Shown: positions 8,506 through 16,561, numbered from the stretch's first letter. The stretch: 21,637 nt of DNA from Piscirickettsiaceae bacterium (GCA_018646825.1 JABGUA010000010.1:1-21637), one strand, 5' to 3'. Program-made: numbers and translations. Notes: generated by a model not told the origin, from the letters alone.

Positions 8506-9779
8506 AACTCAGCATTATCAATGGCCACCTCATCGACCCTGCCAATCAAATTAATGTCAAAAAAAACCTTTATATCGATAATGGACGTATCCTCGCCATA
8601 GGGTCACAGCCCGAAAGATTTATAGCAGAAAAAATCATTGACGCAGAAAACCTTATTGTCTGCCCCGGCTTAATCGATCTATCCGTACAATTATGTGAAT
8701 CCGGCCAACAGCATACAGCCACAATCGCCAGCGAAGCTAAAGCAGCCATTAAAGGCGGTATAACATCACTTTGTACTCCTCCGAATCACGACCCTATTAT
8801 TGATTCGCCCGCGGCCGTTGACCTCATCGAAGATAAGGCAGCCAAAGCGGGTCATGCGCATGTCTATGCTATTGGCGCCCTTACACAAGGCTTAGAAGGC
8901 GAATTATTAAGCGAAATGCTTGCACTTAAGCAAGCAGGTTGCCTCGGTGTCAGCAATGGCTTAAACCCCATTCAAAACCCCCTGGTTTTGCGCCGTGCAA
9001 TGGAATATGCCGCCACACTCGATCTCACCCTCTTCATCAATGCCGCCGATCCTTGGTTACAATCTCAAGGTTGTATTCATGAAGGCATGGTTAGCTCAAG
9101 GCTGGGCCTAGGTGGCATTCCAGAAGCAACTGAAACCATTGCCATTGCGCGAGACATCTCATTAATTGAACAAACAGGCGTTAGTGCCCACTTTCACAGT
9201 ATCTCTAGCGGGAAAACCATTAGCATGATCAAGGATGCCCAAGACAGGGGTCTCCCCATTACTGCCGATGTCAGCCCTCACCACTTACATCTAAGCGAAC
9301 ATGACATTGGCAATTACGATAGCTTAAGCTATGTCATGCCGCCACTACGCAGCACACGTGACCGCGAACAACTGCAACAAGCCGTCAGAGATGGTGTAAT
9401 CACAACAATCAGTTCACATCACCGGCCCCTCAGCAATGATGCCAAGCTAGGCCCGTTTGCCGAAACTAAACCGGGTATCTCAGGCCTAGAGACATTACTT
9501 TCCCTGACCCTAAAATTAGTCGAAGATGAAGAGCTCTCATTGCAACAAGCTATTGCGAACCTGACACATAACCCCGCTCAAATTTTAGGTATTGACGCTG
9601 GGCATTTATCAATCGGCGCACAAGCGGATATCTGTCTTATTGACCCTCATGCCGAATTAGAGTGTCAGCCGAAACAGTTTATTAGTGCCGGAAAGAATAG
9701 TCCCTTTAGCGGCTGGCACTTTAACCATGACGTTGCCTACACTATTTTAAATGGCGATATCGCCTACCAAAAGGGATAG
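8502..9779 (+). CDS. pyrC': Non-catalytic dihydroorotase homologue PyrC' (PyrX), ATCase partner
   Basis: A 425-residue amidohydrolase-fold protein of the type I dihydroorotase family. Active enzymes have a DxHxHxREPG metal-binding motif; here the site reads DLSVQLCESG, with Ser61 and Gln63 in place of both histidines. The catalytic Asp of the TDHAPH motif is replaced: the segment reads ISSHHRPL with H306 at that position. The rest of the fold is retained (ADVSPHHL, PFAETKPGISGLETLLSL, NPAQILGI). This matches the Pseudomonas pyrC' product, which does not hydrolyse dihydroorotate but is needed to assemble active aspartate carbamoyltransferase. Overlap with pyrB (ATGA) fits equal expression of the two chains. 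A true dihydroorotase must be encoded elsewhere. It is the last gene of the long overlapping run. Confidence 0.92.
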   Translation: MKLSIINGHLIDPANQINVKKNLYIDNGRILAIGSQPERFIAEKIIDAENLIVCPGLIDLSVQLCESGQQHTATIASEAKAAIKGGITSLCTPPNHDPIIDSPAAVDLIEDKAAKAGHAHVYAIGALTQGLEGELLSEMLALKQAGCLGVSNGLNPIQNPLVLRRAMEYAATLDLTLFINAADPWLQSQGCIHEGMVSSRLGLGGIPEATETIAIARDISLIEQTGVSAHFHSISSGKTISMIKDAQDRGLPITADVSPHHLHLSEHDIGNYDSLSYVMPPLRSTRDREQLQQAVRDGVITTISSHHRPLSNDAKLGPFAETKPGISGLETLLSLTLKLVEDEELSLQQAIANLTHNPAQILGIDAGHLSIGAQADICLIDPHAELECQPKQFISAGKNSPFSGWHFNHDVAYTILNGDIAYQKG

Positions 9780-9790
9780 AAATGTCCTAG

Positions 9791-9832
9791 TTGCTGTCAT
9801 AGCAATAAGCACATGCTTAGGAGAAGCACATG
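9791..9832 (+). other. Short leader with two small dyads and a repeated 9-mer before the slyB-like gene
   Basis: TTGCT at 9791-9795 and AGCAA at 9801-9805 can form a 5-bp hairpin. AAGCA and TGCTT at 9807-9818 form another dyad with a 2-base loop. The 9-mer AAGCACATG occurs at 9807-9815 and again at 9824-9832, where it includes the ATG start; the ribosome site AGGAG lies between them at 9819-9823. These are small signals and may be chance; no function is assigned. Confidence 0.3.
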
Positions 9833-10327
9833 AAATTTAATAAAACAGGTCTAATCGCCACTGCTACGGCACTCGTTTTACTCACTGGCTGCGCCAGTAA
9901 TTTACAAGGTGACGTCTATTCACGTGATGATGCCAGGCAAGTACAGTCTGTCGAATTCGGCACAGTTGAAGACACTCGCTTTGTCGTCATAGAAGGCACG
10001 AAAAGCCCAATCGGTACTATCGCAGGTGCCGCAGTGGGTGGTGTTGCTGGTAGCAGCGTAGGCGGAGGCAAGGGTGCCCAAGTTGCCGCAGTAATCGGCG
10101 CTGTTGCTGGTGGCTTAGCCGGTGCAGCAGCAGAAGAAGGCCTCACAAAATCACAAGGCGTCGAATTAGTCATTCGCATGAATGACAGCGACAAAGTCAT
10201 CTCTGTTGTGCAAGGTTATGAAGCCAGCAACCCCTTGCAGATAGGGGATAAAGTTCGAATCCTATATGTTAATGGTGAAACACGTGTTGCCAAACAAACC
10301 GTTCAACGGCCATACACCCGCTATTAA
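9830..10327 (+). CDS. SlyB-like glycine-zipper outer membrane lipoprotein
   Basis: A 165-residue predicted lipoprotein preceded by a good ribosome site (AGGAG, 6 bases before ATG). The N-terminus is a lipoprotein signal: positive lead MKFNKTG, hydrophobic stretch, and a lipobox LLTGC, so Cys21 would be lipidated. Residues about 58-105 form a glycine zipper: GTIAGAAVGGVAGSSVGGG and GAVAGGLAGAAA, expected to insert in or pack against a membrane. The C-terminal part (VVQGYEASNPLQIGDKVRILYVNGETRV) matches the SlyB/Pcp family end. SlyB stabilises the outer membrane under PhoPQ control in enterics; no PhoP box was recognised here. The gene starts 50 bases after pyrC' and appears to be its own unit, ending in a hairpin. 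Confidence 0.85.
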   Translation: MKFNKTGLIATATALVLLTGCASNLQGDVYSRDDARQVQSVEFGTVEDTRFVVIEGTKSPIGTIAGAAVGGVAGSSVGGGKGAQVAAVIGAVAGGLAGAAAEEGLTKSQGVELVIRMNDSDKVISVVQGYEASNPLQIGDKVRILYVNGETRVAKQTVQRPYTRY

Positions 10328-10335
10328 AATTTAAA

Positions 10336-10360
10336 CGATGGGTAAATAATTTAGCCATCG
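10336..10360 (+). terminator. Hairpin after the slyB-like gene, possible terminator
   Basis: CGATGG (10336-10341) pairs with CCATCG (10355-10360), and after one G/G mismatch TAAA pairs with TTTA around a 3-base loop. It begins 8 bases after the stop codon and is followed by CCTCCTTTTC, a broken T-rich tract. The structure suits a terminator but the weak T-run lowers confidence. Confidence 0.45.
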
Positions 10361-10388
10361 CCTCCTTTTCTTCAAACTAACTGCCATC

Positions 10389-11141
10389 ATGACAAAACCA
10401 ACACTCTACGCCCTAGACTTTGATGGCGTCATCTGCGATAGCGCCCTAGAAACAAGCATTACTGGTTGGAAGGCAGCCCGCCATTATTTATGGCCTAAAA
10501 TGCCTGAATACATCCCCGCTGAACTGATCGAACAGTTCAAGTTCGTCCGACCAGCACTGGAAACGGGCTACGAAGCCATTCTGATTGTTAGGCTATTATT
10601 TGAAGGCGTTTCACCTGATGCCCTACTCAACGACTTCCCGCATAGAATAGAAAGCCTCATCAGGAGAGATCAACTCGACATAGATAAGCTAAAACAACGC
10701 TTCGGTAGCACCCGAGATCAGTGGATAGAAAACGATCTAAGTGATTGGCTAGCCATGAACCCTTTATTCCCTGGCATTCAAAAAAAATTATCATCAATCG
10801 ATAATAAAAATTGCTTCATTATCACCACCAAACAAGAGCGGTTTGTTGAACAAATACTATTAGCTAACAAAATTGCGATTCCACCCGAACAAATCTTTGG
10901 CCTTGACCGTAATCTCAGTAAACAACAAGTATTACGCCAACTTCAAGATGAGCACCCTAGCCACACCATCGTCTTTGTAGAAGATCGCCTGCCCACACTT
11001 GTCAATGTCATGAATGACCATGACCTGAAAGCCATCCAGCTTTTTCTGGCCGACTGGGGTTACAACACTGCCAAAGACAAGCAAAAAGCAACAGAGCTTA
11101 AACTCAAACAAATGGGCCTCAACAGCTTTTTATCAACATAA
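10389..11141 (+). CDS. HAD-superfamily hydrolase
   Basis: A 250-residue cytoplasmic protein of the haloacid dehalogenase superfamily. Motif I is LYALDFDGVICDS, with nucleophile Asp10 and acid/base Asp12; motif II is FIITTKQERF (Thr); motif IV is IVFVEDRLPTL with an acidic metal-binding pair. A helical cap of about 100 residues lies between motifs I and II. These features predict a magnesium-dependent phosphohydrolase, but the substrate cannot be read from sequence. No strong ribosome site is visible before ATG 10389. It ends one base before the stop of the convergent copper oxidase gene, so there is no room for a terminator between them. Confidence 0.8.
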   Translation: MTKPTLYALDFDGVICDSALETSITGWKAARHYLWPKMPEYIPAELIEQFKFVRPALETGYEAILIVRLLFEGVSPDALLNDFPHRIESLIRRDQLDIDKLKQRFGSTRDQWIENDLSDWLAMNPLFPGIQKKLSSIDNKNCFIITTKQERFVEQILLANKIAIPPEQIFGLDRNLSKQQVLRQLQDEHPSHTIVFVEDRLPTLVNVMNDHDLKAIQLFLADWGYNTAKDKQKATELKLKQMGLNSFLST

Positions 11142-11142
11142 T

Positions 11143-13200
11143 TTAAAACTTCACTTCAACACCGACACCCCAGTCATATTGATCATCACGGCTTCCCACT
11201 ATAGAAACCAGTTTATTGATCTCATACTCTAGCTGTAAACGGTATTCATGATCGGTATTAATATCCCATTCGAATGACGTGCGGTTAGTTAACTGTAACT
11301 CGCTACTAAAACCCAAACGGCCTTGCCCTTCGTTATCTAAACGCAAATCCATCTCAATTAGCAACGGCAAAAGATAATGTGCGCCGACGACGGCTATATT
11401 GTCGACATCGCCATCTTCACGCTCAAATTGACCACCGATATACAGCTCAAAAAAGCGATTAAAGCTGCGTTCATAAGTCGCCTCAACTTCATAGTCACCT
11501 TCATAATTCCAGTCATACTCAACATTGAACGCATTACACGTATTCTCCGCACGGATTTCGCCACCAGTGAAGTGACTCTGTACCGACAAATCAGCAAAAT
11601 AAAACCAGTGCCGATCCGAATACACATTCGACAAATAGGCCTTATCAAGCTGTGTCGTCGCCTCATAACTCACAACTCGTGTCATGCCGGATTTCATATG
11701 GTAAAGATTGTGACAATGGAAAAACCAATCCTTCTCTTCATTCGCTAAAAACTCAATTGTCACCGTCTTCATTGCTGGTACATTTACGGTATGCTTAAGC
11801 GGTGCACTATCACCTTGGCCATTCAACACCCGAAAGAAATGACCATGAAGATGGATTGGATGGGCCATCATCGTTTTATTTTCCAAAACAAATTGCACCG
11901 TCTCACCCCGACGAATCATGATCTGGCTGCTCTCGCTCAGCACTTTATTATTAAATGACCAGGCATATCGTTCCATATCGCCTGTCAAAGCTAGCTGAAC
12001 CGTTCTTTTGGGATTAGCCGGGTTAAAATGGGTTGGTGTAGGCGAGCGTAGTAGTTCATATTCCATCATCTCTGTTGCTTGCGCCTCAGCCTCTTCAACA
12101 CTATGGCCCATCGCAGCATGATCCATTTTCTTCATCCCTGCATGGTTCTCGTGATCTAAATCATTGTGCATTGCATGATCCATCATCATCGGCTCTGGTT
12201 TCAACATTGTTGGCGCAGCCATCAATACGCCTTCACCCATAATTACACTGCTATAGCCCGTGCCATCTTGTGATGTCGCTCTAAATTCATATGCCCCATG
12301 GTCTGGCACTGTCACAATGACATCATAAGTTTCAGCAATCGCCATTCGCTGCCGCACGACATCAAAAGGCACCACATCTACCCCATCTGCCGCCACAATC
12401 GTCATCGGCCCACCAGCATAGGCCACATTAAAGTAGCTTGATGCCCCCGCATTAATCAACCGTAGGCGAACTGTCTCACCGGCTTTAATATTAGGAAGAG
12501 CAAAAGTCTTCTGTCCGTTAGCTAAAAAAGTATCATAGCCAACGTCCGAAATATCCATTGGGCCCATTCGCATCAACGCCCCATCTAATCGATGCTTAAT
12601 CGCCTTTGAACCCTGCTGAATAACTTTTGCCCAAGACTGCACGCTGTCCTTTTTTAAGGCGTAATAATCATCTGATTTTTTTAGGTTATGCATCACTTGA
12701 TTCGGATCTTCATCTGTCCAATCCGACAGCACGACGACCGCTTCATGATCTGCTTCAACCTGCTCACCTTCCTTGGGGTGAAAAACCAAAGCGCCATAAA
12801 CACCACGTTGTTCTTGTAATCCAGTATGAGAGCGATACCAATAAGTACCATGATGAATCACCGGATATTCATAGGTAAATGACGTGCCCGCAGCAATCGG
12901 CGGCGCCGTCAAATAAGGCACACCATCTTGGTCATTTGGCAATAAAATACCGTGCCAATGCACTGACGTTTCGACATCCATCTTATTATGAAATGTCACA
13001 CGCAACGTATCGCCCACCGTAGCCTCAATCGTCGGTGCAGGCAAAGTCCCCCCAACCGTCATTGCTTGAACGGCTTTACCCGTAAAATTGACCGTTTTAT
13101 AGTCAACATCAAACTGATATTCAACCAATTTAGCCCATACCACGCTGGGGCTAGACAATACTACACTCAGCAACACCAACATTTTAATCATGTCGTTCAT
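11143..13200 (-). CDS. copA: Copper-resistance multicopper oxidase (CopA-like) with C-terminal beta-barrel-like (CopB-like) domain
   Basis: A 685-residue protein. The ATG at 13200 is chosen over an in-frame ATG at 13239 because a purine-rich ribosome site (GGAAGGAAAAAG) lies just upstream and the product then begins with a signal peptide (MIKMLVLLSVVLSSPSVVWA). Residues about 22-515 are a three-cupredoxin multicopper oxidase with HWHG (81-84), YRSHTG (122-127), HPIHLHGH (447-454) and HCHNLYHMKSGM (495-506). The motif at 122-125, normally H-S-H, has Arg123 instead of the first His. Residues about 325-368 form a Met/His-rich linker typical of copper-binding CopA. Residues about 521-685 are alternating polar/hydrophobic strands ending in GVGVEVKF with a terminal Phe, an outer-membrane barrel signature resembling CopB. 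CopA oxidises or binds periplasmic copper; CopB is an outer-membrane copper protein. The fusion is discussed in the findings. Confidence 0.88.
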   Translation of the reverse strand: MNDMIKMLVLLSVVLSSPSVVWAKLVEYQFDVDYKTVNFTGKAVQAMTVGGTLPAPTIEATVGDTLRVTFHNKMDVETSVHWHGILLPNDQDGVPYLTAPPIAAGTSFTYEYPVIHHGTYWYRSHTGLQEQRGVYGALVFHPKEGEQVEADHEAVVVLSDWTDEDPNQVMHNLKKSDDYYALKKDSVQSWAKVIQQGSKAIKHRLDGALMRMGPMDISDVGYDTFLANGQKTFALPNIKAGETVRLRLINAGASSYFNVAYAGGPMTIVAADGVDVVPFDVVRQRMAIAETYDVIVTVPDHGAYEFRATSQDGTGYSSVIMGEGVLMAAPTMLKPEPMMMDHAMHNDLDHENHAGMKKMDHAAMGHSVEEAEAQATEMMEYELLRSPTPTHFNPANPKRTVQLALTGDMERYAWSFNNKVLSESSQIMIRRGETVQFVLENKTMMAHPIHLHGHFFRVLNGQGDSAPLKHTVNVPAMKTVTIEFLANEEKDWFFHCHNLYHMKSGMTRVVSYEATTQLDKAYLSNVYSDRHWFYFADLSVQSHFTGGEIRAENTCNAFNVEYDWNYEGDYEVEATYERSFNRFFELYIGGQFEREDGDVDNIAVVGAHYLLPLLIEMDLRLDNEGQGRLGFSSELQLTNRTSFEWDINTDHEYRLQLEYEINKLVSIVGSRDDQYDWGVGVEVKF

Positions 13201-13273
13201 CTTCTTTTTCCTTCCAAAACACAAAAATAGCCATGCCATACAAATGGCACAAAATTAATTCATGGAAGAAGAT

Positions 13274-13663
13274 TTATAACCGAAAACGCTGCGTAGCTAA
13301 GACAATATTAGGAGGAGGATGGGAAGTCGAATCCCACATTGGATGAACGCTTATTTCGAGAAAAGCCTGCGCATTAAATAATGCAGGCTCGCGTTCTACA
13401 ATTGCTGAATTATCACTTTTAAAGTCTTTTTTTTGTAGCGAAGAATCATACTGAATTAGCGGTACATCGACACCAAAACAGTCTTGTAAAAACATGACAT
13501 CAGGTGTCTCTTGACCCCGCTGTTCAACCAAATCATCATGGTCTGCACAAGGCTGCATTTCAGATTGAGTAACGGCAGTTCCGTGGGCACAAGCTGGCAT
13601 AGCACATGCTAGAGAAGGCATACACACCAGAAGAACCAATAGCTGAGTTAAAATTTTTCTCAT
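13274..13663 (-). CDS. Small secreted Cys/His-containing protein upstream of the copper oxidase
   Basis: A 129-residue protein from the ATG at 13663 (two TTG codons just upstream could extend it). The N-terminus is a signal peptide (MRKILTQLLVLLVCMPSLACA). The mature part begins MPACAHGTAVTQSEMQPCADHDD, a cluster of Cys, His and acidic residues that could bind metal, with another Cys in FLQDCFG, and ends PPPNIVLATQRFRL. It is not recognised as a named family. It lies 73 bases upstream of the copper oxidase on the same strand and is probably co-transcribed. Position and composition recall small leader proteins such as CopL upstream of copAB, but this is analogy only. Confidence 0.65.
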   Translation of the reverse strand: MRKILTQLLVLLVCMPSLACAMPACAHGTAVTQSEMQPCADHDDLVEQRGQETPDVMFLQDCFGVDVPLIQYDSSLQKKDFKSDNSAIVEREPALFNAQAFLEISVHPMWDSTSHPPPNIVLATQRFRL

Positions 13664-13688
13664 CAACAAGCCGAAATTATGTCACTGA

Positions 13689-13720
13689 ATAATAGACATC
13701 ATAACCTTGATATCGTTCAA
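13689..13720 (-). promoter_or_regulatory. Possible long-spacer promoter for the copper genes
   Basis: On the minus strand TTGAAC (13715-13720) and TATTAT (13689-13694) are separated by 20 bases, a spacing seen in promoters activated by MerR-family regulators. The spacer contains TCAAGGTTA, similar to the right half of CueR sites, but the left half does not match well. It lies 26 bases upstream of the small secreted protein start. No cueR-like gene is in the window. Confidence 0.25.
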
Positions 13721-13813
13721 ATAACAGCCGTAGTTTGGCAATATGGGGCTTCGTTTAAGCCATAGAAATAAATTTTGAATAATAGGCTGAAAAGCACATT
13801 CTTAAAGAATAAA

Positions 13814-13890
13814 TGGCGGAGCGGACGGGACTCGAACCCGCGACCTCCGGCGTGACAGGCCAGCATTCTAACCAGCTGAACTACCGCTCC
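13814..13890 (-). tRNA. tRNA-Asp (anticodon GTC)
   Basis: The minus strand reads a complete 77-base tRNA with encoded CCA. The acceptor stem GGAGCGG pairs with CCGCTCC, the discriminator is G, the D-arm contains AGCTGGTTAGA, the anticodon loop is CTGTCAC (anticodon GTC, plus-strand bases 13854-13856), and the T-arm is CGGGTTCGAGTCCCG. It stands alone. I found no second copy of its 3' end in the window that would mark an integrated element. Confidence 0.98.
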
Positions 13891-13934
13891 GCACTGACTT
13901 ACTCGCCAAAGACCTTGGTAAACAAGAAGCGAGG

Positions 13935-13962
13935 AGAATACAGCAATTATGATCCACGTGAA
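13935..13962 (-). promoter_or_regulatory. Possible promoter of tRNA-Asp
   Basis: On the minus strand TTCACG (13957-13962) and TATTCT (13935-13940) are separated by 16 bases, and the following bases CCTCGCT are GC-rich, as in stringently controlled tRNA promoters. Each hexamer matches the sigma-70 consensus at 4 of 6 bases. The -35 element overlaps the parS-like site. Confidence 0.3.
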
Positions 13963-13965
13963 ACA
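13950..13965 (+). promoter_or_regulatory. parS-like 16-bp site
   Basis: TGATCCACGTGAAACA matches the ParB/Spo0J consensus TGTTNCACGTGAAACA at all but one position (A for T at position 3). The central CACGTG palindrome and the full right arm are intact. ParB binds such sites, usually near the replication origin, to organise chromosome partition. No parA, parB, gidA or dnaA is in this window, so origin proximity cannot be judged. Confidence 0.4.
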
Positions 13966-14081
13966 TTAATTTTCTGAACACCCAAAACGGCATTTTTTGT
14001 ACCCACATCCCAAAACAGCCATAACCGACTAACCTACCTAACAAAAACCTGATTATACTGGCTGTAAAAAATGGAGAATCA

Positions 14082-16357
14082 ATGGACAACTCGAGCACCC
14101 GAGAGAGTCATTTGCATGAAAAGATTCAACAACTTAATGCAGAGCTCACTCACACCAAGGTACAGTCAGAAACTATGCCAGTGAACTGATCCGAAGTGAA
14201 GAGCGATTCTCCCTTGCCATGCAGGGCGCAAATGATGGGCTATGGGACTGGAACCTCGAAACTGACGAAGTTTATTACTCCCCCCGTTGGAAAAACATGC
14301 TCGGATATAAGGAAGAGGAGCTTGAAAACACACTAAGCACATGGGAAGCGCTCGTTCACCCTGATGACAAAAACAGCGTCTTAGAACAAGTTAAAAGCTA
14401 TATCTCAACCGATGATGGTACTTTCGAGGTTGAAATGCGTATGCATCACCAAAGTGGCCAGACACTTCATATTTTATCCCGAGCCATTTTAGTCCGAAGA
14501 GAGCAAGATAATAAGCCTATCCGCTTGGTTAGAACCCATGTCGACATAACCGAACGCAAAAAAATACAGATCTTCAACGACAAACATACCGACATTCTAG
14601 AAATGATTGCCGTAGGCCAGGAAGCGGCAACTATATATAAAGCCATTGCACTAATGTATGAAGACCGTCACCCAGGCTTACGCTGCTCAATGCTGGAATT
14701 ACATGGCAATAAACTTATTCATGGTGGCTCTCCGAGCTTACCAGCCGAGTATTGCATGGCCATAAACGGCATCGAATTTGGCCCTGATGTTGGCTCTTGT
14801 GGCACTTCTACTTATACTGGCCAACGCGTTATCGTAGACAATATTGAAACCGACCCAAAATGGCGAAAACTCAAAGATGCAGCACTACCACATGGCCTGA
14901 GATGCTGCTGGTCTGAGCCGATTAAAAACTCATCTGGTAGAGTACTTGGCGCCTTTGGTATGTATTACAATCACTCTGCACTTCCAAGTGAAGAAGAATC
15001 AAAAGATCTCTCTTCTGCAGCCCAACTTGCAAGTATCGTGATGGAACGAGATCAAGGCCAAAAACGGATACGCACCTTAGCGTACACCGATGAGCTAACC
15101 AGCCTGCCGAGCCGTGCTAGCTTTTATCAAACCCTCGAGAAAACAATCGACACCGCCAACCGTTACGATCGACATTTCGCCCTGCTATACCTCGATTTAG
15201 ATAACTTTAAAGGCATTAATGACAGTCTCGGCCATGACGCGGGAGATCAACGGCTAAAAGCAGTTGCAGCACGCCTAAAAGCCACCTGCCGTGAAATAGA
15301 TTTTGTTGCAAGACTCAGTGGCGACGAGTTCTGTATTATTGCAGAAGAATCGGCTGAGAGCTCTACGACTGAAGTTGCAAAACGTTGCCTTCAAGCCATT
15401 GCCCTGCCTTTAGAACTGTTCTCAAGAAAAATCACGCCTGCATGCAGCATTGGTATTGCTCACTACCCTGATGATGGCGCCGATATACCGACCTTATTGA
15501 AAGCCGCAGACATCTCCCTCTACGCTGCCAAAGAAAATGGTAAAAACCAATATTCTTTTTACAATCGAGAGCTTAGCCTTAAAGCAGAATACCATTTTCA
15601 AGTTGAGCATTACCTCAAAGAAGCCATTGATAAAAAACAATTAACTCTGGCATATCAACCCCAAATTAATATGGCTACAGGTAACATTATCGGCATCGAA
15701 GCCTTATCGCGCTGGCATCACCCTGAATTAGGCCATGTGTCCCCAGTAGATTTTATTGCCACAGCAGAAAGAATCGGCATGATAAAACCCCTGACCGAAT
15801 GGGTATTAATGACTGCTTGCTCCCAGCTAACAAAATGGAAAGCCCAAGGCTTCCATGATCTCACTATGGCGGTTAATATTTCCCCAAACCACTTCCTCGA
15901 TAAAGGACTGGTACCACTGATAAAGCGTACCTTTGAAAAGACAGGTATTGCCCCAAAAGACCTGACGTTAGAGGTAACAGAAAGCGTTGCTCAAACTGAT
16001 AAACGTAATCTTTCCGTTTTTAAAGAGCTAAAAGGCCTTGGGCTACAGTTAGCGATCGATGATTTTGGCACAGGTTACTCCTCTTTTTCTTCGCTGAAAC
16101 ACCTTGATGTAGATTGCTTAAAAATCGATAAATACTTCATTGATGACATGATAGAAGACGAAAAAACTCACATACTCATCAACTCTATTATTAGAATGGG
16201 CGCTGAGCTCGGCTACCAAATTACAGCTGAAGGCGTCGAAACAGTGGAGCAGTTTACCCTTCTTCAAAAGCTAGGCTGTATGAATGTGCAAGGTTATTTA
16301 TTTAGTAAACCCGTCAGTGCCAGCGAACTATCAAGCTTACTGAAAAACGGTTTATAA
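14082..16357 (+). pseudogene. PAS-GAF-GGDEF-EAL cyclic-di-GMP protein with an N-terminal one-base frameshift
   Basis: The natural start is probably ATG 14082, with GGAG 5 bases upstream, giving a coiled-coil lead (MDNSSTRESHLHEKIQQLNA) that stops at 14175-14193 in its own frame. Restoring one A in the run at 14170-14172 joins it to NYASELIRSEERFSLAMQGAND and the rest, about 758 residues in all. As read, translation could begin at ATG 14219 inside the PAS domain (712 residues). Domains are PAS (14200-14565), GAF (14590-15060), GGDEF (15070-15560) and EAL (15590-16350). The signature is SGDEF (15317-15331, first Gly replaced by Ser), with an I-site RxxD just before it. EAL residues are intact: EALSRW, NISPNHF, LEVTES, DDFGTGYSS, CLKID, AEGVE. 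It should make and/or degrade c-di-GMP; phosphodiesterase activity is the safer prediction. Confidence 0.85.
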
Positions 16358-16379
16358 AATAGTGATGCCTAGCATCCTG

Positions 16380-16403
16380 AAACTAGCCCGCACAAACTGG
16401 TTT
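16380..16403 (+). terminator. Weak hairpin after the c-di-GMP gene
   Basis: AAACTAG (16380-16386) can pair with CTGGTTT (16397-16403) with one wobble pair and a 10-base loop, followed by TTCTCCTC. It lies 22 bases after the stop. It is a weak candidate terminator. Confidence 0.25.
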
Positions 16404-16532
16404 TCTCCTCACCACATATACTAAGCATCTGTTTTGTATGCTTTAACCCCTTTGTCCCATGTAAAGCTTGAACTGGAAAGAAATAACCGTTTTTTTTCAA
16501 ATTCCCCTGCCACCTGAATCTCAAAATGTGTA

Positions 16533-16561
16533 TTGCAAGAATGTATTTAAAGGTATATAAC
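16533..16561 (+). promoter_or_regulatory. Sigma-70-type promoter for the two-TM protein gene
   Basis: TTGCAA (16533-16538) and TATAAC (16556-16561) are separated by 17 bases, the ideal spacing, matching the consensus at 4/6 and 5/6. The predicted transcript starts near 16568 and gives a leader of about 55 bases before ATG 16623, with the ribosome site GGGGAG at 16609-16614. The rest of the 265-base gap between 16358 and 16622 shows only A/T-rich sequence and an eight-T run without a hairpin. Confidence 0.5.

Noticed and set aside
11377..11748. Plus-strand open frame opposite the end of the copper oxidase
   Set aside because: The minus-strand frame carries the HCH copper motif and barrel-like strands; the plus frame shows no family features.
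13814..13890. tRNA-Asp as an integration site for a mobile element
   Set aside because: No integrase gene and no repeat of the tRNA 3' end was seen in the window.
16481..16500. Eight-T run as a rho-independent terminator
   Set aside because: No stable stem immediately precedes it.
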